Origin: Sanghuangporus weigelae
Lineage: Eukaryota; Basidiomycota; Agaricomycetes; Hymenochaetales; Hymenochaetaceae
Length of the DNA: 64,000 bases
Assembly (NCBI GenBank): GCA_033182465.1
Contig: CP137323.1
Coordinates: 1,922,001 to 1,986,000 of the forward strand
Direction: 5' to 3'
The position numbers and the translations under genes are program-made. Under the pieces are notes generated by a model. The model was not told the origin of the DNA. It ran no database searches and saw nothing but the letters and a program-made list of their open reading frames with translations. Below, piece by piece: positions 37,035 to 47,292 of this stretch. Position 1 is the stretch's first letter. Every line of letters starts with the position of its first letter.

Positions 37035-39223
37035 TTATAGCGGAAGATTTTGATGTTCTCGAGTGATTAGGGTGAGTCTCTCTTTTCTCGGGACAACCCT
37101 GCACTTGAATGGCTTGATGGAACTAAACAATAGCCAAGAAAGAACACATCAGTATAGTCATCAATTGGACAGACATGAGAAACGGATGACGTACTTGACA
37201 ATCTCGCTCTCAAACCCGACAACAGGGAGTATCTCCTTGCCTGTAACCGGATCTGTACACGGAAGAATGTCGAATGCTGCTAATACGTTCGCCATCGTTA
37301 TCCACATAATGGATTCCGCGAATACCCGACCCGGACAGAATCTAAATGGCAGCAGTCAATGTTATCATCCAGCACTTGCGTCATGATATCAAATTCACCT
37401 TCTGCCAAACCCGAAAACAGGAGCAACGGAGTCGTATGCTTCATGATCTTTACGAACGATATGTCTCTCGGGGTTGAATTCCTCTGGATCCGGGAATGAT
37501 TCTTCATCTCTCATCATACACCTGTAATACATCTATTTAATCATCTACTCTCGCGGGACCGTTGGAGTCAGAACTTACCAGATGTTAGGAATAACCATAG
37601 ATTTCTCTGGGATTGTCCATCCAGAGTACTCATCTTTGTGGTTAGAGAGGTGAGGAACGCCGAGAGGAATGGGGGGATGGATGCTGAGGAACTCGTCAGC
37701 ATTGAGGTATTCTGAGACACAAATAGATGGAATTGAACGTACCGTAGAACTTCCTTCATAACACAGTCAATGTACGGAAGGTTGGCTTTATCACTGAACG
37801 ATGGGAGGCGCTCAGGGCCAACTACCTCGTCAATTTCTTTTTGCGCACGTCTTTGCACTTCCGGGTTCAGAACCATCATCAAGAAGAACATCTGAAGAAC
37901 GGTCCTTGTCTGCATTAACAAATAGAAAATAAGCATAAAGAAAGATATAATGCGAAATGAAAAAAAGACGTACGGTATCGGTACCGGCTAGTTAAGTGAG
38001 AGGGGAATTTATGACTGATATTCGCGACAATACCACTTTGACTTACCGTTGTAGAATGTCCCAGCAAAATTCTTGATATTAGCCTCTTCTTCAGGAGTCA
38101 GTCTTCCTTCATACTCGTCTAAGAGCCGATAAAGAACACTAGGAGTCGCGGTCCCTGCAGTCTGCGAATCATTTCGGGATTAAAAGGACGTAACACATAT
38201 CACCGAGTCAAAGAAGTTACCTTCTGAGACTTTACATCCTCGAAAGGCGAAGTAAATACAATTTGCATGAGCTCGCGAATCTCGAGCGCCTTCCGCTTCA
38301 GGCCCATACCGGGGACCCATGTTGGTACATGCCGGACTGACCACTACGTGTCAGATGATGGCAGGAGCGACAAGGGTGCATACGTACGGAATGGAAAGAA
38401 ATCGATGAAGGTCGCCCCAACGCTTCCAGTGGCAGTCGTCATGTTGAGAGCTTGCTCGTTTAATTTGATAAGAGGATCATCAGCAGGATTGCCAGATACA
38501 TCGTGACCGTATACTGCTTTCACAACAATACTGGCAACATGTCTATCAATAATTGTCAGTAAACCGATGAAGTACCGCATGAAAGCAAGTGGACTACCCG
38601 TGAACTTCTTTGTAGGAGTCGTATGGTGATACCAGAAGTCGGTGAAGAAATTTGCGGACATTCTCTTCCACGATACCGTCATACGACCGAACGGCAGATG
38701 GTCCAAGATATTGCTGCATCCAACGCCTTTGTTGGCGGAATTGAGGACTTCCGTATGGCAAAGTGGCGAGAATGACGTCCCAGCCAATCCTTTATGTCGA
38801 TCAGCGCTCGAAGGTGGTTGCCGTTCAGATAAGTATAGGCTTACATTCCAAGCAGAACCAGCCGAGGCCTGTCCGAGAAGTTTGCACTCTTCTTTTCCAT
38901 TAAATCACGCGCGGCAGTGACGGAATTCACAATGATCATTGAGCGCCCCAACACCTTGGCAAAAGTGACAGGTCCTGATATAGAGCAAAGTCGTATGTCA
39001 TTACATGAAGTATTGCTCCGAACGGACGTTTTATCTCACCGTACAGCTTTCCCCATTCCGCGAACGCTTTCCATGTCTGACTCTGAGGGATTTTGAGCGC
39101 GTGTCCGAGCACCGGGTGTCCTGGAGGACTGGGGGGGAGCTTGCTTGTAGTCCGCGTTAAGCGTCGCGCAGCATAACACACAGCAAGAATTAAAAATGCG
39201 CATAGATAGCGAGACAGTTCCAT
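37035..39223 (-). CDS. cytochrome P450 monooxygenase, array gene 4
   Basis: ATG at 39,223 starts an anchor (MELSRYLCAFLILAVCYAA) and hinge (KLPPSPPGHPVLGHALKI). The I-helix AGTDTT is canonical and comes from the 14-nt exon 37,974-37,987 with its neighbours. ExxR is KEVLRY, and the heme loop is FGFGRRFCPGRVFAES with the same internal intron as the other members. The last exon codes KPFKCRVVPRKERLTLI and ends at TAA 37,035-37,037, slightly longer than its paralogues. The gene is open throughout. It is the first of the array in transcription order and lies divergent from RER1. CYP family and substrate are not determined. Confidence 0.87.
37974..37987 (-). other. 14-nt micro-exon coding the P450 I-helix motif (gene 4)
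   Basis: CCGGTACCGATACC on the minus strand between CTAG and GTACG codes most of AGTDT. This is the fourth example of the same micro-exon in the array. Confidence 0.8.
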
Positions 39224-39276
39224 CTTGATGCGAAAACGTCGTCAATATTGGAGAAGGAGACTCGTTCAAGTTGTGC

Positions 39277-39283
39277 TTTTATA
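39277..39283 (-). promoter_or_regulatory. TATA box of P450 gene 4
   Basis: On the minus strand ATGTATAAAAGC, about 54 bp before the ATG at 39,223. It lacks the GATAA block that precedes the box in genes 1-3. Confidence 0.55.
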
Positions 39284-39996
39284 CATTTGTCTAACACTAA
39301 TAGTGAGGCAAATAAGATGGAATCCCAACACAGCTTTCTTGTTTTCATTCTGTTCTGGAGAAAAACTGAGCCACTGAGACGCGGGTCGACCGGAGACGGG
39401 CAGTCAAGATGCGTCACATCTTGCTTTTGATATGTTGAATAGATGTTCCAAAGTTTGAGACCCGGAGTATCCGCGTATCACCGATTCGACCCCGCATGGG
39501 CGACCTTGCTTTAATACTGGAATGTAGCAAAGCTAGAGGAGGAGCAGTTCTCGTTCTCGTATTTCGACCGCTGTCTGGAAATTATTGCAATAGGAATACA
39601 GGGGCAAGACCAACAATTGCACGGAAGCAAGAATGAACTTGAAAAAAAGTAAAGTTCAAAAAGCTCAAATCCGGTAAAATTCTCACGATCACCTGAAACT
39701 CCTTGGGTACGCACTCGCAGTGCGCACTGGGTAGTCCACAGATTCAGCGTCGACATCGCATTCGTCAACAACGACGACGAGCACGGACCTGCGCCTCCAT
39801 TTCACTTGAGACAGAGTGAAGAGTTTGCGAAGTTTTCGCAAGACATCGACATTCGTTATCGCCGTTCCTGTTCATACCGGCGCTGAAACCTAGAGGGGAC
39901 ACGTATCACGTTGATCTCGTAAATTTCACTTGCACCAACTCAAACATTTTGTGCTCTTTGTATTGCGACGACGACACTTGCGATTTCTGAACCAAA
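39284..39996. other. divergent intergenic region between P450 gene 4 and RER1
   Basis: About 0.7 kb that must hold the RER1 promoter on the right and upstream sequence of P450 gene 4 on the left. No gene or clear element is recognised. Confidence 0.6.
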
Positions 39997-40906
39997 ATGA
40001 TGTCTGACTCCGACACAAGCACTCGATCGATAGACCTCGGTCCTCTTCAGCCGCTGAAGACGCACTATACCCGAATAACACGCCAGTATCGTGCGTTGCT
40101 GGATCGTGCAGCGCCGCACCTTATGTATAGATGGTTTGGAACGGCGGGGCTTGTCGCAGTTTTCATGCTTCGAATCATCTTTTCTCAAGGGGTGAGCCCA
40201 TAATGCTGATAAAATGAAGTGCCTACTGAAGTGCTTCTCCTGTTTGTGCAGTGGTATATCGGTATGTTCCCGTATCTCTCATGCTGCTGTAACGCTAACA
40301 TTTCTTACCCTTTTCTGCTTGATACTTTGAATAGTTTGTTGTGAGTATTGCATCTACCATTCGGAAGTCAACCTCCTTGAACATTTTATCTGTTTTATTA
40401 GACGCACTCGCCATCTATCTTTTAAACTTGCTCCTTGCATTCTTGCAACCTAAATTTGATCCTTCGCTTGAAGCCGACCTCCAAGCTGACGAAGTCGAGG
40501 AGGGCGGTACGGAGAATATGCCGTCGTTACCATCGCAAAAGGATGATGAGTTCCGACCGTTTGTTCGCCGTCTTCCAGAGTGGAATTTCTGGTGCGTTTT
40601 GTCCCTACGTATCAGAGCTCTAACATTAATGTTCGCATATCTCAGGTTGTCCTCTACACGCGCTACGCTTATTGCGTTGTTCTGCACTTTCTCGGAGTCG
40701 TTCGACGTCCCAGTGTACTGGCCCGTCCTCGTGATCTATTTCTTCATCCTCTTTACTCTTACCATGAGGAGACAGATACAGTACGTTTCGATTCTCTCTT
40801 TTCGTATCCCACGTTTGTTGATGTTTGATTCAACTCTAGGCATATGATCAAATATAAGTATATCCCTTTTGACTTCGGACGAAAAGTGCGCTATGGGTCG
40901 CGGTGA
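39997..40906 (+). CDS. RER1: RER1 family ER-retrieval receptor
   Basis: Golgi membrane protein that retrieves ER membrane proteins in COPI vesicles (known role of Rer1). Six exons: 39,997-40,191; 40,252-40,261; 40,335-40,340; 40,402-40,591; 40,646-40,780; 40,840-40,906. They sum to 603 nt, giving 200 aa, the usual family length. Exons 2 and 3 are only 10 and 6 nt, and together they code the conserved GWYIVCYALAIYLLN block exactly. Other hallmarks are QYRALLDRAAPHLMYRW, FVRRLPEWNFW, FDVPVYWPVLVIYFF, TMRRQIQHMIKYKYIPFD and the short basic tail RKVRYGSR. Four membrane segments fit the family. All introns are GT-AG. Confidence 0.95.
40252..40340 (+). other. RER1: RER1 micro-exons of 10 nt and 6 nt
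   Basis: Exon 2 (40,252-40,261, TGGTATATCG) and exon 3 (40,335-40,340, TTTGTT) are separated by a 73-nt intron starting GTATGT and ending ATAG. Only this splicing yields the invariant W-Y-I-V-C-Y run of the family. Confidence 0.85.
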
Positions 40907-41149
40907 CATTACAACGCAGTCGTCGTGTACAAGACAGCGTTTTCTACTCCACTCTGATGAACTCTTCGATCTTCGGTCAGACTCGTCTGTAATCTGTGCT
41001 AGCTGTCACACGTTCTATTGTTTTAGATTAATATTATTGTTTTTACGCCTTTCAAAGCTTGCGAGAAAGTATAAGGCAAGTGAGAGCAGCATGAAGACAA
41101 CATAATACATAGTCGTATTTATTGCCGGAAATTACAGACTGAAGGCATC

Positions 41150-41610
41150 CTTTTAAGGTCATAGTCACGGAATTGGACCATAAGTGGCCTTTGCAAGATG
41201 AGGCAGCATGATAAACACCTTTGAAGGAAGAGGGGGAAAGCCAAGGTGGCGCACCTCCCGTAATTCGGATTTGAGAAGGATGGTGTCCAACAAAGCGAGC
41301 AAATCCTAGCTACTCGGCCCGTTCGTATAAGTAGTTCGGATATGAAAAGCAGCGATAGTATGGATTGACATCGCCTTTTCCTTCAGTTTTCTGCTTGTTC
41401 CATTTTCTCTGATACAACCCGGCGAAGACTGAAAACAATCTCTGCAAAATGTTGGTCGTCCTATCCAGGATTCTAACGTCCAAGTAAAACGGACCGGATC
41501 CCAGGTGGGTTACGCCCATCACATTCATCTTCGTTTGATAGGCTATGGCACTTTCACCGGGAATGTTGTGTTTGTGAGCAAGCATTTCAGAAAGCACCAG
41601 GCAAGTCAAA
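41150..41610 (-). pseudogene. decayed copy of the neighbouring steroid 5-alpha-reductase-like gene
   Basis: On the minus strand the sequence reads YRCFSYPNYLYERAE followed by a stop, against YRYISYPNYFCEWIEW in the intact gene just upstream. About 100 bases further on it reads APPWLSPSS, then CKGHLW, matching DPPWLFFFS and YRGHLW of the intact protein in order and spacing. The N-terminal half is missing or unrecognisable. This is a host gene duplicate in decay. Confidence 0.75.
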
Positions 41611-41675
41611 ATGGTAAGGGAGTATTTTGCATTCTCGGAGCTACTTTACATGGTGTGCAAGCGCCTCGCCAGAAA

Positions 41676-42691
41676 TCACAGGATGAAAGGAATCACCGCC
41701 CTCCTTTCCTTGGGGTAATCAGGGAATTTTGAGAGATACCACAGATGGCCTCTGTACGCACGAGACCACATCACAAAGACCAACGAAAAGAAGAAGAGCC
41801 ATGGTGGGTCAGCCCTCGTGAAACCTGTGTACGACAAGGACGGGAAGGGCGCGGCGGCGAGAGAGAACCCGGCCCACTCGATCCACTCGCAAAAATAATT
41901 CGGGTATGAAATGTAGCGGTAGAGGTAACCGCGCGGAATGCCGTAGTGTGGTTTGTCGCTGCGTTTTGCTTGGCCCTTGTCCACTAGTTTCTGCTTCTTT
42001 TTGAGTGCATCCCGGCGGATGTCCATCAGTATTTCGTCGTGCAAAATGTTGCCTGTCCAACCAAGGAACCAGAAGGTTATCCCTAGCCAAAATGAAGTAC
42101 GGGAGAAGGCAGAGCCGAATCTTGGGGAGTCTAGAAATGCGTATGCTTCGGGTGAGGAGAAATATGTTCCGAGTAAAGATCCGTTGGCGGTCTGGAAGAA
42201 CAGAGCTACCAGGGGAACGAGGATGTGTGCTCTTGACCGCGGAGGTGAACGCAACGGATAGATCAAAGCGCGATTGACGTAATGAATAAGGAAGAGGAGC
42301 GAGAGAAGTGTCCGCGGATCTCGGAGACTTAGACTCAATGGAGGTGTTGCGCTGCCTTGCGAGAGTGGAGCTTTGATGAGAGTAGCTACGAAGGTGATCG
42401 GACAAACGATTTCCATTACTATCCATGACTTATTTCCTGGATAAAGTCAAGTGAGGAGTAAATCCTTGATCTAGATAGTTTCGCGACAAGGAAACAGACC
42501 ATCGACGACCATCCATGAATTGTCCGAGAGCGTAAAGCGGCCAAAGGGCGCGTCGATGAACCGAGTTATTAGACCGGCAATAGGCGGAGTGAGAGCAAAC
42601 CACTTGCATGCCTCTACACATAATATATGTTTAGCCTAGCATCCTCTTACTTTTGCTTTCGCTTACCCCTATAAAGAAATCTTACGCTCAT
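41676..42691 (-). CDS. 3-oxo-5-alpha-steroid 4-dehydrogenase family reductase
   Basis: Membrane NADPH-dependent enoyl reductase family (steroid 5-alpha-reductase, DUF1295-like fold). Three exons: 42,691-42,667 (25 nt), 42,613-42,500 and 42,436-41,676. They total 900 nt, giving 299 aa. The 25-nt first exon was chosen because it yields the conserved start LYREACKWFALTPP and the frame closes. Motifs visible: IDAPFGRF near residue 28, GNILHDEILMDIRR (cofactor/substrate region), PRGYLYRYISYPNYFCEWIEW, then AYRGHLWYLSKFPDYPKERR and a C-terminal IPFIL. The physiological substrate in fungi is not certain and could be a sterol or other enone lipid. It is divergent from BUB3, with 329 bp between the starts, and a decayed copy lies directly 3'. 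Confidence 0.9.
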
Positions 42692-43020
42692 GTTGCTGCG
42701 CTGGAAGGGCGTCGTGGTATGGGAATAACTTGAAGTACCACTGCAGATGAGACCACTGCGGAGTTTGAAAATCAATTTATCAAATCAAATCCCGCGTTTC
42801 TCGTGCACGTGATCTCAACGCGTCCATGGGATCGTTGCTCACGAATCTCTCATCTTCTGCCTTTCACGAGGCTGCTGACAAGGCTAAGCGGTTGTATCTG
42901 CTCAAGTTAACAAACTAGCCGGATTACTGTGACTAAGATTCGACATCTCGGATTCGAAGACGTCTGAGATTTTCGTCTGCAGGATCAAAACCAGTTCAAA
43001 AAGTCGTAACAACGACCAAA

Positions 43021-44477
43021 ATGTCGGAGAAGGACAAAGGTGTGTCCTTTGAGGAGAATGTCTCAATCCCAGCCTTATATGTGCTACTGTAGAACAGTAT
43101 ACTCTCAAATCACCTCCTTTCGATAGTATCTCGTCTGTGAAGTTCTCGCCTACTAACCCAACACACCTGCTTGCTTCGTCCTGGGACACGGTGAGTCTTT
43201 CTTTCCTTTCTATATAATTCTGCTCACATTCTCAATTATTTTTTGTCCCGTTGTCAGACTGTGCGATTCTACGATATTACTGTGAACGAACAGAGGTGCA
43301 AATTTGACCATCGCGCCGCCGTTCTTGACTGTTGCTTCTCGTCTGATGGGAAGCACGGGTTTAGCGGAGGTCTGGACACGTCTGTACGAGAGTACGTGAT
43401 ATGCTTTCCCCCCTGATTTTACCGCTTCAAATATGAGGTTGCAGGTTTGACTTGGAAACAGAGAGCTTTCGTCATTTAGGCCAGCACGATTCTGCTGTCT
43501 CGCGGTTGGTCTATGCTAAACCCCTTAGTTCGTTCTTCTCTTCTCTGAGTCAACAAATGCTGAAAATTATCATTCAAGACCAGGTTATTTCAGGCTCATG
43601 GGATCGCACTCTGCGCTTCTGGGACTCTCGAGTACCGAATGCACTGCAATCCACTCATTCGTTACCTGAACGTGTATATGGCATGGACATCTCGGGAACG
43701 ACTCTCGTAGTCGCAATGGCAAGCCGGCTTTTCCATATATATGACGTTCGTCGTATGGACTCACCGGCGCAAGTGCGGGAAAGTAGCTTGAAGTTTCTGA
43801 CGCGAGGGATTGCGTGCATGGCCGACGGACAAGGCAAGTCTGTTTAAGAGCCACAGCTCATTGATACCAAATGATTGTATCCGTTTTTTTAGGATATGCG
43901 GTCGGCTCGGTTGAAGGCCGGATATCCGTCGAGTTCTTCGATCCGAGTCCGGAGGCTCAGAAGAAGAAATATGCCTTCAAGTGTCATCGACAATCTGTCA
44001 AGAACAAGGAAACGGACAAAGATGAGGAGCATGTCTGGCCGGTCAACACGATCGCCTTCCATCCCGTGTATGCAACCATTTCTCTATTATTGAGATATCT
44101 TTTGGTAGCTATGCACGAAACTGACTCCTTACTTTATCGCACGATATTTTAGCTATAACACGTTCGCATCGGGTGGATCCGATGGCACGGTGTCTATGTG
44201 GGATCACGAGTCGAGAAAACGATTGCGTCAAGTCGGAAAATACCCTGAAGCGATCAACTCACTTGCGTTCAACTGCGACGGAAGTCGTCTTGCGATCGCT
44301 GTAAGCTATAATTGGGACAAGGGGCCTGCCGGTTTGAAAGCATTTGGGGAATCGAGTCCGAAGATCTGGGTACAGAAGGTTGGAGATGACCTTGTTAGGG
44401 TAAGTTTTCACACACCCTCGCTGGGACATCTTTTATAGTAACACATCAACTTACAGCCCAAAGGATGGTCTGGGTAG
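43021..44477 (+). CDS. BUB3: BUB3 spindle-checkpoint WD40 protein
   Basis: Seven-bladed WD40 protein that brings Bub1 and Mad3/BubR1 to phosphorylated kinetochores (known role). Eight exons sum to 1032 nt and give 343 aa. The first exon is 19 nt (43,021-43,039) and the last 21 nt (44,457-44,477, ending KPKGWSG-like). Repeats seen in order: [20 protein letters not shown], then [67 protein letters not shown] with FKCHR (the Bub3/Rae1 signature), and [15 protein letters not shown]. The intron after exon 5 uses a GC donor (CAAG|GCAAGT, 43,834-43,835). With any GT nearby the frame breaks. Other introns are GT-AG. BUB3 is preferred over RAE1 because of the GRISVEFFD...FKCHR block and the short C-terminus. 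Confidence 0.95.
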
Positions 44478-44828
44478 AAAGGCACTTTCTTCGTTTAAGC
44501 ACAGTAGTCGTCCTGTCCACATCATGCTTTATCTCGTTTATGCATACAGAACAACGAACATTATGCGTGCTTGCGCGTCTGCGTCGGAATTCAGCGAGCG
44601 TTGGTGCCTCAATTCCGTAGATTCAATGAGGATGCGTATTCCTATGATCAACTTATCAGAGGCGGTACTGTTCGGCAATGCCCTCGGGTTACCCCGTGAT
44701 CTTCTAGATCTGATGCAAGCTTAAGGTAATTTATAACTATGGAACAGGCCGTGAGCCGTAATGTCTATAAGACGAGCTACCCCGCCGCTCATCTCTAAGC
44801 CCGCCACCTACCTTTTCCTTGTACAGTG

Positions 44829-46449
44829 ATGAATTGTCATGACCATGATAGCGATGACGATACATCCGAAACCACGACTGATCCTCTTGCTTCTATTTCT
44901 CAGGCAATCCTTGCACAACTCACACATCTCGACCTCGGTAGTCGTCTTGTCAAGAAGAGGAGGATCGTCTCTGGAGGAGCCTATGGTGACATCTTTAGAG
45001 GTCGTTGCTCAACCGGGGAAGGAATGGTCAACGTGGCAATCAAGTGTCTTTGTTTCTATTTGAAGAAAGATATCAAGACGGTATGTAGTCTGAATTTTGT
45101 CGCTTTAGCAGACAGTTGATGATTATCAGTTGTTTGAAAAAGAGATTTACGTGTGGTCAAAACTCAGACACAAGAATATCCTTTCGCCGTTAGGGTATGC
45201 ATTCGACGCTGAGACTGGATTTCCGTTACTGGTATCGGAATGGATGGATAATGGCTCAGCTTGGAACTACGCGAATTTACACCCAGAAGCCAGCGTTTTT
45301 AGTTTGGTCTGTTCTAAAATTCTTTGATACGTGTGCTTAAGTTTTGACGCAACTTAGGTATTCGGGATCGCAAATGGTCTCGCGTATCTTCGTCGGAATG
45401 GAGTTGTACATTCAGACATCAAGGCTGTAGGTGTATACGTATTCAAAATACAAAAGTCTTACGGAAATGTCTCGACTTCGGTCATCTAGGATAATGTGCT
45501 TGTATCTTCTTCTGGTGACGCTCTGATTTGTGATTTCGGAGGTTCTCGTATGATCGCTGCAAGTCTCAGTATGGCGAACCTTAGTTCAGGAGTCAGAGGG
45601 ACAACGCGTTATCTCGCTTGCGAGCTAGTTGCACCACTTCCTTCAGGACACACGGAAAAGACGGATGTATGGGCATTTGGAATGACTGTATATGTTGGTA
45701 CCGATTAGCCATCGACAGTAGTAGTGATAAACTGAATTTTTTTTAGGAGCTGGCATTTCGTCGGCGGCCTTTTGCGAATCTCTCGGATTACCAGGTTCTA
45801 ACTGCTCTACTGGAGCATGCAACCCCATCTTTCCCTACGCTGTTGCCAAACGGCTTCCATAACGATGAGATTCGAATACTTCAAGCTATTTGTACTGCAT
45901 GTTGGAGATGCTCTCCTCAGCAACGCCCCGATATGTTTTGGATTCTGCACAAGATATCAGATTCGCCGGTGCTTCTTCATACACAATCGGACTTACAGGT
46001 GCAAACGTGCTTTGGTGAATGTACTGTCTCACAGACGGGTTTGCAAAGTTGTTTTATTGTGATGCTGACAACTTTCATCTCTACTCAGACTCCAGACGAC
46101 TTAGCGATGATCACTCTAATAGTGGTTTCGAGCTAACTGAGTTAATATCTGCGATAGATTCCGAATTCGGTTGTGACGGAAAGAGCACTATCATCGAGTC
46201 TGGCATCGAAGGAAGCTCCATGTGGAGCGATCCACTCCTGCAAATAGTAGATATGATCTGCCGCGCAATACCATCTCAACCAGCGCGATCCAATAGCGGT
46301 ACCGTTTGCCAAATTCGTAAACCTCTTCGGAAGGTAACAAGATGCGGTGTTCTTCCGTTGCATCATTGCTGAAATCATTGTACACATTCTAGCCAGACGA
46401 TGAGGAAGCTCACGCTGATGACCCTTGCAAGTCATCTAGGCGATTATGA
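44829..46449 (+). CDS. TKL-like protein kinase, tandem copy 1
   Basis: Seven exons (44,829-45,080; 45,130-45,306; 45,358-45,426; 45,490-45,693; 45,747-46,047; 46,089-46,333; 46,393-46,449) total 1305 nt, 434 aa. The kinase domain covers about residues 30-330: Gly loop ISGGAYGDIF-like, VAIK lysine, alpha-C Glu in FEKEIYVWSKL, catalytic loop HSDIKADN, DFG, and an APE-region equivalent before TDVWAFGMTVYELAF. Ser replaces Arg in the HRD motif, a so-called non-RD kinase. This is the style of the expanded Agaricomycete tyrosine-kinase-like families. The tail of about 100 residues is polar and ends acidic (PDDEEAHADD). The 41-nt intron before exon 6 is short and less certain. Targets are unknown. 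It shares intron positions with its neighbour. Confidence 0.85.
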
Positions 46450-47292
46450 CACCAATGTCCGGCTATTGACACAAACCATGTATGTCTCTTTTGGTCAATC
46501 AGCCGCTTTGTATCTCAACTTGTCGTCAGGGGGTAAATAGCACGCGGACTTGCGAGACGAAGTCCACATTTTGCGAAAAGCGAGTGCGATGATCGACGGT
46601 CTTGTTCAAGCAATGCCAAGAAGCTACACTTTAAATTAAGGCGAGACGGAAGTCTACGTGTAGCTTGACGTGAATTACCCTTCAGAAAAGGCTGATTTGG
46701 TACGGAACGAACTACGAATGGATAATTTAATTAGCTTCGGACTATCAGAGTCGTAATGAGTATAGGAGAGGAACGACCGGGAATATGGTGCTTGCTGCAC
46801 CCGAAACAAAATGACGGAGCGACGGAGTTCATACTACGAGGAATGGATCGTATGCAAATTTAAACAAGGAGCAGTCGCACACTTTGAAAAATGATACAAC
46901 GGCCTCAAAAGACCTCAGAACTGGCGTATAAGAATGACATAAGTAAGTTTGATCTTGACCAGATCCAACTTTCCCTCTACCTTCCGGTCCCGAAAACGGT
47001 CACCGTCACCCTTGGCGCCACGTAGAAAATTCCCCGTCCTCTGCGCACATGATTTATAGTCATTACTAGTTCTGTAGCATCATTTTCTGTGCACCGGAAG
47101 TATCATCGGGGGATCATCCACGCCACAGCATTTTACACACGAGGCTGTTCCGTGAAACCTCTGTTTTGCCATGAGGCTGCTGTGCAGCACAGATCTCTCG
47201 CAGTCCAGCATTGGCATTCCTCTTCTCATAAGTACTCCAACCTCAGCTTGAACGTCCATTTCCTTCCTCAACTGCACGGCGAGCGTTTCTAT
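46450..47292. other. intergenic region between the two kinases
   Basis: About 0.84 kb with the promoter of kinase copy 2. An open frame continues upstream of the chosen ATG at 47,293, but its residues are not kinase-like. No other gene is seen. Confidence 0.6.

Noticed and set aside
26936-39223. A biosynthetic gene cluster around the P450s
   Set aside because: No backbone enzyme (PKS, NRPS, terpene cyclase), transporter or regulator lies within the array. The neighbours are housekeeping genes, so this is a tandem gene family and not a demonstrable cluster.
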